Positions 1-5,209 of a stretch of 6,740 nucleotides of DNA are shown here, in pieces (position 1 is the first letter of the stretch; each line of letters starts with the position of its first letter). The stretch spans positions 1-6,740 of the forward strand of contig JBBQSF010000150.1 of the NCBI GenBank assembly GCA_038214085.1, in the 5' to 3' direction. A model generated the notes under the pieces. It made no database searches. It was not told the DNA's origin and worked only from the letters and a program-made list of their open reading frames with translations. This DNA is from JBBQSF01 sp038214085. GTDB taxonomy: Bacteria; Bacteroidota; Bacteroidia; Bacteroidales; CG2-30-32-10. The translations under genes were made by a program, and so were the position numbers.

Positions 1-6
1 CAAGTT

Positions 7-432
7 ATGGATAGTTTGAATTCAATTCAGGAATTTATTGCTCATAAGCATATCGCGGTTGCCGGAGCCTCCAGAAATGAAAGAAAATTCGGAAATATCA
101 TTGTGCGTGATTTGAAAAAAAAAGGCATTGTAGTTTATCCCGTCAATCCATTTGCTGATGAAATTTTGGGAATAAAATGTTATCCCGATTTTGAAAGTCT
201 TCCGGAACAAGTTAAAGCAGTTGTATTTGTAACCAAGCCGGATGTTACAGAAAAACTTATTCCTGAAGCAATAAAAAAAGGGTTAGCCCAGTTTTGGCTG
301 CAAAAAGGAGCGGAAAGTAAACTAGCCATTGATTTTGCAATTCACAACAATGCAAACATAGTTTATCATCATTGCATCATGATTTTTATAAAGCCTTCTG
401 CATTGGTTCATGATGCATGTAGTTTTTTTTAA
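7..432 (+). CDS. CoA-binding (YccU-like) protein, probable C-terminal frameshift
   Basis: This is a small cytoplasmic Rossmann-fold protein of the CoA_binding_2 (YccU-like) family, whose precise role is unknown. Seen: 141 residues with the family signatures in order, VAGAS near residue 18, VYPVNP at 43-48, FWLQKGAES at 96-104 and the late CIMIF at 123-127. The start at 7 fits the usual short lead before the first beta strand, although only six bases of upstream sequence are present. The frame ends at a TAA formed by the last T of an eight-T run (423-430). With seven T the frame would continue as KNLSGSYPK and stop at 458-460, giving 150 residues; from memory, relatives often end in a basic helix plus a GKxPK-like tail. 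The gene is therefore either affected by a sequencing error or genuinely frameshifted. The domain core is intact either way. Family assignment is confident; function is not. Confidence 0.85.
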   Translation: MDSLNSIQEFIAHKHIAVAGASRNERKFGNIIVRDLKKKGIVVYPVNPFADEILGIKCYPDFESLPEQVKAVVFVTKPDVTEKLIPEAIKKGLAQFWLQKGAESKLAIDFAIHNNANIVYHHCIMIFIKPSALVHDACSFF

Positions 433-677
433 AAACTTATCGGGAAGTTATCCGAAATAACATACTCATTTGATCAATATGTTTAACATTTTTTAACATT
501 GAAAATTTAACCTTAATTATTTTCAGTTAATCCTTATAAATAGGTTGTTTGGCAATAAAATTTGTAAAAATATTGTTTAAATTTTCGTCCCGTGTTGATA
601 ACCTTTAGGCTTATTTAAAAAGATTCACAAAAAAAATGGTTTATTTTGATCTTAAGCTGAGAAATTTTGGCTGTATT

Positions 678-800
678 TTATACCAATACTTAGTTAGAAA
701 TAGGCCAAAGACTATTTCTTGCTTAGTAGTATTAAATGCCGATTATGAAATCGTTGGAGTCCATTTTTTTTGGACTACTACGAATTCAGTATCGGTATAA
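678..800. repeat. MITE-like element with 30-bp imperfect terminal inverted repeats
   Basis: Positions 678-707 match the reverse complement of 771-800 at 23 of 30 bases; the outermost 13 (TTATACCAATACT against AGTATCGGTATAA) have one mismatch. Inside are further hairpins: AGAAATAG/CTATTTCT (696-703 with 712-719, loop of 8), CGATT/AATCG (740-744 with 749-753, loop ATGA) and AGTCCA/TGGACT (758-763 with 771-776, loop of seven T). TAGTAGT (724-730) can also pair with ACTACTA (774-780), competing with the last hairpin. Length, terminal inverted repeats and lack of coding fit a miniature transposable element; the TA in TATACC/GGTATA could hide a TA target duplication. The alternative is a structured RNA leader of the downstream operon. 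One copy only is visible here. Confidence 0.5.
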
Positions 801-814
801 TACATTAATTAACA

Positions 815-836
815 TATAACAATTTGTATAACAAAT
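815..836 (+). promoter_or_regulatory. Short repeats just upstream of the carboxylase start, possible operator
   Basis: TATAACAA occurs twice (815-822 and 827-834), 12 bp apart. Overlapping this is an inverted repeat ATTTGT-ATA-ACAAAT (822-836), ending ten bases before the ATG at 847. Such symmetry so close to a start could bind a regulator or fold in the mRNA. The sequence is very AT-rich, so chance is a real possibility. Confidence 0.25.
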
Positions 837-846
837 ATTTACGTAT

Positions 847-2394
847 ATGTCTCTAAAACAAAAAACGCTTGACCTTAAAAAAAGGATGCACGAAGCATTG
901 CAGGGTGGTGGTCAGAAAGCAATGGATAAACAGTTTGCAATGGGTAAAATGACTGCCCGTGAACGAATTATCTCACTTCTTGATCCAAATACTTTTCATG
1001 AATATGATCTTTTTGTTGAGCATTCGGCAAAAGATTTTGATATGGACAAAAAGTATTTACCCGGTGATGGTGTAGTTACCGGTACAGGTACATTAAATGG
1101 ATACCCTGTTTGTATTTATGCTCAGGATTTTACCGTTGCTGGTGGTTCTTTAGGCTTTATGCATGCCCGTAAGATCACAAAAATCATGGATCATGCCATG
1201 AAACTGAAAATTCCAATAATCGGAATCAATGATTCTGGTGGTGCACGTATTCAGGAAGGTGTAAATTCTCTTGCAGGATATGGCGAAATATTTTACCGCA
1301 ACACTATTGCCTCTGGTGTTATTCCTCAAATATCAGTTATATTAGGCCCTTGCGCCGGAGGAGCTGTTTATTCACCTGCTTTAACTGACTTTGTTTTTGT
1401 TGTAGACAAAATTTCTAAAATGTTTATCACCGGACCGGAAGTTATCAAAACAGTTCTGGGCGAAGAAATTTCTATGGAAGATCTTGGCGGAGCTAGGGTT
1501 CAGGCTGAAATTACTGGAAATGCTCATTTCTTTGCCAATAGCGAAGAAGAATGTTTCGATCAAATAAAGAAACTTGCATCGTTTATTCCTTGGAGTAATC
1601 TGAAAAAAGCAGAACCATTTCCAAAGAAAACCCCGAATACAAAGCTTTACAAAATTGATGACATTTTCCCCACAGATCCAAAGCAACCTTATGATGTACG
1701 GAATGTGATAAAATCAATTTGCGATAATTCCGACTTTTTTGAAGTTCAGGAAATGTTTGCAGGCAACGTTGTAATTGGTTTTGCACGTATGAATGGACAA
1801 ACAGTAGGCTTTGTTGCCAATCAGCCTATGGTTCTGGCCGGTGTGCTTGATGTGGATTCTTCAGATAAAGCTGCTCGTTTCATTCGCTATTGCGATGCTT
1901 TTAATGTTCCCTTAATTACACTGGTTGATCTTCCCGGATACTTACCAGGAGTTGACCAGGAACATGCAGGAGTTATACGTCACGGTGCAAAAGTGCTTTA
2001 CGCATATTCCGAAGCTACAGTTCCCAAAATGACTATTATTCTTCGTAAAGCTTATGGTGGAGGATACATTGCAATGTGTTCACGTCACCTTCGTGCGGAT
2101 TTTGTTTTTGCTTGGCCAACTGCCGAAATAGCTGTTATGGGTCCCGAGGGCGCCGCCAATATTATTTTCCGCAACGAAATTCTTGCTGCTGAAAATCCCG
2201 ACGAAATGCGTAAACTGAAAGTAAAAGAATATAAGAAAAAGTTTGCCAACCCTTATGTCGCGGCCGCTTATGGTTACGTAGATGCCGTTATTGATCCGAG
2301 TGAAACACGCAGATTCTTAATTCATGCACTTGAAATTTCAACACATAAAACAGAAGAAATGCCAGCGAAAAAACATGGTATTCCTCCATTTTAA
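847..2394 (+). CDS. Acyl-CoA carboxylase carboxyltransferase (beta) subunit, PccB/MmdA family
   Basis: This is the carboxyltransferase subunit that moves CO2 between carboxybiotin and an acyl-CoA, most likely propionyl-CoA/methylmalonyl-CoA, in the cytoplasm. Seen: 515 residues, the usual family length, with two crotonase-like halves. The N-terminal oxyanion glycines lie in GPCAGGAVYSPAL (G171-G172); the C-terminal pair is in AYGGGYIAM (G405-G406). Other landmarks are GGARIQEG (131-138), DLPGYLPG (361-368) and AWPTAEIAVMGPEGA (422-436). The residue aligning with the specificity Asp422 of Streptomyces PccB is Ile408, as in the broader Streptomyces AccB, so acetyl-CoA use is possible. The biotin carrier gene starts 11 bp downstream, implying one operon. 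No biotin carboxylase and no OadB/OadG-like membrane subunits are nearby, so carboxylase versus decarboxylase remains open. Family is certain; substrate is inferred. Confidence 0.95.
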   Translation: MSLKQKTLDLKKRMHEALQGGGQKAMDKQFAMGKMTARERIISLLDPNTFHEYDLFVEHSAKDFDMDKKYLPGDGVVTGTGTLNGYPVCIYAQDFTVAGGSLGFMHARKITKIMDHAMKLKIPIIGINDSGGARIQEGVNSLAGYGEIFYRNTIASGVIPQISVILGPCAGGAVYSPALTDFVFVVDKISKMFITGPEVIKTVLGEEISMEDLGGARVQAEITGNAHFFANSEEECFDQIKKLASFIPWSNLKKAEPFPKKTPNTKLYKIDDIFPTDPKQPYDVRNVIKSICDNSDFFEVQEMFAGNVVIGFARMNGQTVGFVANQPMVLAGVLDVDSSDKAARFIRYCDAFNVPLITLVDLPGYLPGVDQEHAGVIRHGAKVLYAYSEATVPKMTIILRKAYGGGYIAMCSRHLRADFVFAWPTAEIAVMGPEGAANIIFRNEILAAENPDEMRKLKVKEYKKKFANPYVAAAYGYVDAVIDPSETRRFLIHALEISTHKTEEMPAKKHGIPPF

Positions 2395-2405
2395 TTAATA
2401 ATATT

Positions 2406-2750
2406 ATGGCAAATAAAAAGAAAACAGTAGAAATAATAGAAGAACCATTGTACGAACTTATGGATGTTGACGGTGATTCATACTACACTACATATTCCAG
2501 AAAATTCTTAACACGTAAACCGTATCTTCCACACAACCCCAAAATAGCCAGTGCTTTTATTCCCGGAACCATTCAAAAAGTTTTTGTGAAGGAAGGTTCA
2601 ATTGTGAAAAAAGGAGATAAATTGCTTATTCTTGAAGCCATGAAAATGAAGAATATTTTAACTGCCGAAATAGATGGTACTGTTAAATCAGTTAATTGTG
2701 AAGTGGGTTCGAAAGTTTCAAAAAACTTAACACTCGTTGAATTAGAATAA
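2406..2750 (+). CDS. Biotin carboxyl carrier protein of acyl-CoA carboxylase
   Basis: This carrier takes CO2 on biotin and delivers it to the carboxyltransferase encoded just upstream. Seen: 114 residues ending in a complete biotinyl domain (about 48-114) with SAFIPGTIQKV at its start, the hairpin KEGSIVKKGDKLLILEAMKM, and biotin-accepting Lys80 in EAMKM. The N-terminal part (about 13-45) has a YxLxDVDGDSYYT...RKFLTRKPY pattern, which I recall from Bacteroidota carriers that work with PccB-type subunits. There is no Ala/Pro-rich linker of the kind found in decarboxylase gamma/delta chains, which tilts the pair toward a true carboxylase. It needs biotinylation by BirA and a biotin carboxylase encoded elsewhere. 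The 11-bp spacing and the strong terminator after it mark it as the last gene of the operon. Confidence 0.93.
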   Translation: MANKKKTVEIIEEPLYELMDVDGDSYYTTYSRKFLTRKPYLPHNPKIASAFIPGTIQKVFVKEGSIVKKGDKLLILEAMKMKNILTAEIDGTVKSVNCEVGSKVSKNLTLVELE

Positions 2751-2770
2751 TGCTCCTGATTTAAAAATTT

Positions 2771-2798
2771 GAAGGAAGGCATGGTCCTTCCTTTTTTT
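2771..2798 (+). terminator. Rho-independent terminator of the carboxylase operon
   Basis: A perfect 8-bp stem AAGGAAGG (2772-2779) pairs with CCTTCCTT (2786-2793) around a six-base loop CATGGT, and runs into a stretch of seven T (2792-2798). It lies 20 bp after the biotin carrier stop and separates the operon from comM. Confidence 0.9.
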
Positions 2799-2823
2799 AT
2801 GTTACTAAATCTGAGAACAATTG

Positions 2824-2845
2824 ACTATTTTTACAAAAAAATAGT
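2824..2845 (+). promoter_or_regulatory. 9-bp perfect inverted repeat abutting the comM start
   Basis: ACTATTTTT (2824-2832) is the exact reverse complement of AAAAATAGT (2837-2845), with a four-base loop ACAA, and the second arm touches the ATG at 2846. TATTTTTA at 2826-2833 also resembles the Bacteroidota -7 box TAnnTTTG with one mismatch; if it is used, the mRNA would have almost no leader and the hairpin would be DNA-only. No good -33 box is visible. The role is unproven. Confidence 0.3.
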
Positions 2846-4384
2846 ATGCTTGTAAAAACTTTTGGAAGTTGTGTTTATGGCGTAAACGCTACAACAATCA
2901 CTGTGGAAGTGAATATTGACACAGGCGTGAATTTTTGTATGGTAGGTTTGCCGGACAATGCCGTAAAAGAAAGCCACCACCGCATTGAAGCCGCATTGAA
3001 AAACAATGGCTACAAAATTCCAGGAAAAAAAATTACTGTGAATATGGCCCCTGCCGATATTCGTAAAGAAGGCTCTGCTTACGATCTTACCATTGCTCTT
3101 GGAATTCTTGCCGCTTCCGAACAAATTACTGCAGATCACATCGAGGATTACATTATCATGGGAGAGCTTTCGCTTGATGGAAGTCTGCAACCTATTAAAG
3201 GTGCACTTCCTATTGCCATTCAGGCTCGAAAGGAAAATTTTAAAGGATTTATTTTGCCAAAGGCAAATGCGCGTGAAGCCGCCATAGTTAACAATTTAAC
3301 GGTTTATGGTGTTGAAAATATAAAAGAAGTAATAGACTTTTTCAAAGGAACATCCACACTTGAGCCTGTGGTTGTTGACACACGCGATGAATTTTATTCC
3401 AGACTGAACGAATATGAATATGATTTTGAAGATGTAAAAGGGCAAGAAAATATTAAAAGGGCTTTGGAAATTGCAGCTGCTGGCGGACATAACGTGTTAA
3501 TGATTGGCCCTCCAGGCGCTGGAAAGACGATGCTTGCCAAACGACTTCCTTCCATTCTTCCTCCACTCAGTCTTAACGAAGCGCTTGAAACAACTAAGAT
3601 ACATTCTGTTTCAGGGAAAATGGGAAAGAATGCTTCCCTGATTTCTGTGAGGCCATATCGTGCCCCACATCACACCATTAGCGATGTTGCGCTTGTTGGA
3701 GGCGGCAGCAATCCGCAAGCCGGCGAAATTTCACTGGCACATAACGGTGTTTTGTTTCTTGATGAACTTCCGGAATTTAAACGCACAGTTCTTGAAGTGT
3801 TGCGTCAGCCGCTAGAAGACCGAATGATTACTATTTCGCGATCAAAATACAGTGTGGAATATCCTGCAAGTTTTATGCTGATCACTTCAATGAATCCTTG
3901 TCCCTGCGGCTATTACAACCATCCGGAAAAAGATTGTGTTTGTGCTCCAGGCGTGGTGCAAAAATACCTCAACAAAGTTTCCGGTCCGCTGCTCGATCGC
4001 ATTGATATTCATATAGAAGTTACGCCTGTTCCTTTTCGTGAACTGGCAACAAAAAGAGCAACCGAAAAAAGTTCTGCCGTGCGTGAGCGTGTAGTGGCAG
4101 CACGACAGATACAGGAACTTCGCTATAAAAATATGGACGGAATTTATTGCAATTCACAGATAACTTCCAAAATCCTTCAGAGTATTTGCCATATTGACGA
4201 AACCGGACAGACACTTTTAAAAAATGCAATGGAGCGCTTGAGCTTATCGGCCCGGGCTTACGACCGCATTTTAAAAGTGGCCCGCACCATAGCCGACCTC
4301 GCAAACAGTGAAAACATTCAAACAGAACATTTAGCCGAAGCCATACAGTATCGGAGTTTGGATAGGGAGAATTGGGCGGGGTGA
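2846..4384 (+). CDS. comM: ComM/YifB family AAA+ ATPase (Mg-chelatase-like)
   Basis: ComM is a cytoplasmic hexameric AAA+ helicase; in Vibrio cholerae it promotes branch migration during recombination of incoming DNA in natural transformation. Older annotations call it a Mg-chelatase, although it does not act in chlorophyll synthesis. Seen: 512 residues, normal for the family. The N-terminal Lon-S16-like domain (about 1-165) contains VGLPDNAVKES and NMAPADIRKEGSAYDL. The AAA+ core has Walker A GPPGAGKT (221-228), Walker B GVLFLDELPEF (301-311) and the Arg-containing SGPLLDRIDI (379-388). A Cys pair motif, CPC (352-354) and CVC (364-366), is typical of the family. The C-terminal domain (about 405-505) holds LSARAYDRILKVARTIADL. 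All key residues are present, so it should be active. It follows a terminator and is probably transcribed alone. No other competence genes are in view. Confidence 0.95.
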   Translation: MLVKTFGSCVYGVNATTITVEVNIDTGVNFCMVGLPDNAVKESHHRIEAALKNNGYKIPGKKITVNMAPADIRKEGSAYDLTIALGILAASEQITADHIEDYIIMGELSLDGSLQPIKGALPIAIQARKENFKGFILPKANAREAAIVNNLTVYGVENIKEVIDFFKGTSTLEPVVVDTRDEFYSRLNEYEYDFEDVKGQENIKRALEIAAAGGHNVLMIGPPGAGKTMLAKRLPSILPPLSLNEALETTKIHSVSGKMGKNASLISVRPYRAPHHTISDVALVGGGSNPQAGEISLAHNGVLFLDELPEFKRTVLEVLRQPLEDRMITISRSKYSVEYPASFMLITSMNPCPCGYYNHPEKDCVCAPGVVQKYLNKVSGPLLDRIDIHIEVTPVPFRELATKRATEKSSAVRERVVAARQIQELRYKNMDGIYCNSQITSKILQSICHIDETGQTLLKNAMERLSLSARAYDRILKVARTIADLANSENIQTEHLAEAIQYRSLDRENWAG

Positions 4385-4409
4385 TAAATTAAAAAACCTC
4401 TCTCTTTCC

Positions 4410-4437
4410 CGCAGATTGCGCAGATTGACGCAGAAAA
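4410..4437. repeat. CGCAGATT-type tandem repeat downstream of comM
   Basis: Three tandem units are visible: CGCAGATTG (4410-4418), CGCAGATTG (4419-4427) and, after one A, CGCAGAAAA (4429-4437). From memory, arrays of this CGCAGATTnA type are scattered between genes in many Bacteroidota genomes; their function is unknown. This is a short, degenerate example. Confidence 0.6.
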
Positions 4438-4453
4438 TTTCAAACAATTTTCT
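4432..4453 (+). terminator. AT-rich hairpin after comM, weak terminator candidate
   Basis: AGAAAATT (4432-4439) pairs exactly with AATTTTCT (4446-4453) around loop TCAAAC. It lies 48 bp after the comM stop. The stem is almost all A-T and is not followed by a real T tract, so termination is only possible, not shown. Confidence 0.25.
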
Positions 4454-4508
4454 TTGTGATTTGTAATTGGTAATTTGTTATTTGCTCTTTAGGTGTAATG
4501 GACAAAAA

Positions 4509-4605
4509 TCCGCTCGCTCGGATTTGCAATCCGAGTGTATTCCAATTCTTAAACATTATTCAATTTCATTTTATCGTTATTAGCTGACGTGTTTCAACAA
4601 TTACA
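4509..4605. repeat. REP/RAYT-end repeat, copy A
   Basis: These 97 bp recur at 4904-5000 with four differences (96% identity). Reading on the minus strand, the element consists of the last 12 codons of a RAYT transposase, its stop, a short spacer and a terminal palindrome. Here it is joined to a longer piece of the transposase gene. Flanking DNA differs from that of copy B on both sides, as expected for a mobile or dispersed element. Confidence 0.8.
4517..4535. repeat. REP-like palindrome downstream of the RAYT fragment
   Basis: CTCGGATT (4517-4524) pairs perfectly with AATCCGAG (4528-4535) around the loop TGC. It is preceded by a repeated GCTC (CGCTCGCTCGG). RAYT transposases mobilise REP palindromes that flank their genes, and this one sits 30 bp beyond the transposase stop. 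The second copy at 4912-4930 lacks only the outermost base pair. Confidence 0.7.
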
Positions 4606-4739
4606 TCTAAATAAGAATCTAAATCCGCATAATTTCTAGCAGAGCTAAACATATACTCTTCGGGATTTTGCACTAATAAATCTTCAACAGGGTTATTATG
4701 AATATAATTCAACTTCTCGTAAAAAAAGCTGCTTGATTT
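4566..4739 (-). pseudogene. RAYT (REP-associated tyrosine transposase) gene, 3' fragment
   Basis: Reading on the minus strand gives 57 uninterrupted codons and a stop at 4566-4568. The residues include YEKLNYIHNNPVE, EEYMFSSARNYADL and a C-terminus ending RQLITIK, the characteristic end of Bacteroidota RAYT (Y1 transposase, IS200-related) proteins. The catalytic Tyr and HUH motif lie in the missing N-terminal two thirds, so this piece cannot be active. The fragment ends between about 4739 and 4745, where the 160-bp repeat begins. It therefore looks truncated by a rearrangement rather than by point mutation. The family motif match is strong although the fragment is short. Confidence 0.85.
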
Positions 4740-4744
4740 CAAAA

Positions 4745-4904
4745 AAAGATAGTTAAGGAATAGTTTTTGTGCGATATTTTGAGTCTAAAAAATACATTTA
4801 TGAAAACAAAATTCTTCGTTTGTATTATTGCTTTTTCACTTTCAACAGGTTTTGCATTTTCGCAAATAAAATATATGAATACTGATTTTGAAAAAACCGA
4901 TACT
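4745..4904 (+). repeat. 160-bp direct repeat, copy 1 (upstream region plus signal peptide)
   Basis: This segment is nearly identical to 6545-6704, exactly 1800 bp away, with three differences in 160 bases (4759, 4792 and 4869). It covers 55 bp of upstream sequence and the first 35 codons of a secreted protein. Identity stops sharply at 4904, where the REP/RAYT-end copy B begins. TAGTTTTTG (4761-4769) in the shared upstream part is a loose -7-box candidate. Confidence 0.95.
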
Positions 4905-4982
4905 CCGCTCGCTCGGATTTGCAATCCGAATGTATTCCAATTCTTACACATTATTCAATTTCATTTTATAGTTATTAGCTGA
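4800..4982 (+). pseudogene. 5' fragment of a secreted-protein gene, cut by a REP element
   Basis: The first 35 codons encode a signal peptide starting MKTKFFVCIIAFSLSTG, with probable cleavage before Gln22, and the start of a mature chain of unknown family. They match the gene at 6600 with one residue change (K24 here, Q24 there). After codon 35 the frame enters the REP/RAYT-end repeat and reads nonsense residues until TGA at 4980-4982, giving a 60-residue chimera. The ATG at 4800 is chosen because similarity with the second copy and the Lys-rich signal-peptide start support it; an in-frame TTG at 4767 is not convincing. The rest of the original gene is not found after the insertion. Probably non-functional. 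Confidence 0.8.
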
Positions 4983-5000
4983 TGTGTTTCAACAATTACA
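4904..5000. repeat. REP/RAYT-end repeat, copy B
   Basis: This copy matches 4509-4605 at 93 of 97 bases. On the minus strand it encodes VIVETHQLITIK and a stop (4961-4963), followed by the palindrome CTCGGATT/AATCCGAA (4912-4930; seven pairs, outermost lost). Together with the next palindrome (5001-5019) it forms a pair of hairpins about 70 bp apart, similar in design to the BIMEs moved by RAYTs. It interrupts the secreted-protein copy 1. Confidence 0.8.
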
Positions 5001-5019
5001 CTCGAGACTCTGCCTCGAG
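5001..5019. repeat. Second palindrome, possible partner REP
   Basis: CTCGAG (5001-5006) and CTCGAG (5014-5019) form a hairpin around loop ACTCTGC. It begins exactly where copies A and B of the RAYT-end repeat diverge, which suggests it marks the other end of a small REP-pair element. The family is not identified. Confidence 0.5.
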
Positions 5020-5038
5020 GACATTCATTTATTCGATT

Positions 5039-5176
5039 ATGATAAATAGACTTTATTTGCTTTTTCTACTATTCTTCATTGGTCCATTAATAACCTACTC
5101 CCAAGTAACATATAAAATATCAGGATATATAAAGGATTCTGAAACCGATTTGCCAATTGAAAAAGCCCTGATTTAA
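5039..5176 (+). pseudogene. Truncated secreted protein, start of a carboxypeptidase-regulatory-like domain
   Basis: Forty-five codons encode a hydrophobic signal peptide (MINRLYLLFLLFFIGPLITYS, cleavage likely before Gln22) followed by VTYKISGYIKDSETDLPIEKA. That segment fits the opening strand of a CarboxypepD_reg-like/peptidase-associated domain, as found at the start of TonB-dependent (SusC-like) receptors and other Bacteroidota surface proteins. TAA then ends the frame after only 24 mature residues, far too short for a domain. The other forward frames downstream do not restore recognisable similarity, so this is a 3' deletion rather than a simple frameshift. An ATG at 4982 is in frame, but it lies inside the RAYT-end repeat, so the ATG at 5039 is preferred. 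The domain call is based on a short match. Confidence 0.6.
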
Positions 5177-5209
5177 TAATTAATCAAAATAAAAAATCAA
5201 ATTTTATAT

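Larger units (their letters stand above)
461..846. other. 386-bp intergenic region before the carboxylase operon
   Basis: This AT-rich gap probably contains the promoter of the carboxylase operon. It holds a direct repeat TTTAACATT (482-490 and 492-500), the 123-bp inverted-repeat element at 678-800, and short repeats just before the next start (815-836). A loose resemblance to a Bacteroidota promoter exists, TTTG at 548-551 and TATTGTTT at 571-578 with a 19-bp spacer, but the -7 box has two mismatches to TAnnTTTG, so I do not call it. I see no tRNA or recognised riboswitch. A 54-codon open frame (636-800) crosses the inverted-repeat element and is not supported as a gene. Confidence 0.6.

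Noticed and set aside
548..578. TTTG-19-TATTGTTT as a Bacteroidota promoter.
   Set aside because: Two mismatches in the -7 box and nearly 270 bp from the gene; too weak in AT-rich DNA.
636..800. A 54-codon open frame on the plus strand.
   Set aside because: Most of it lies in the inverted-repeat element and it stops exactly at the terminal repeat; no recognisable motif, so probably chance.
2831..3190. A 119-codon minus-strand frame over the comM start.
   Set aside because: It is the complement of a clear ComM coding region and has no family features.
4410..4437. A CRISPR-like array after comM.
   Set aside because: The units are tandem 9-10 bp without spacers, matching a simple intergenic repeat rather than a CRISPR.
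4982..5038. An earlier in-frame ATG for the truncated ORF at 5039.
   Set aside because: It begins in the RAYT-end repeat and crosses the second palindrome; the signal peptide starts properly at 5039.
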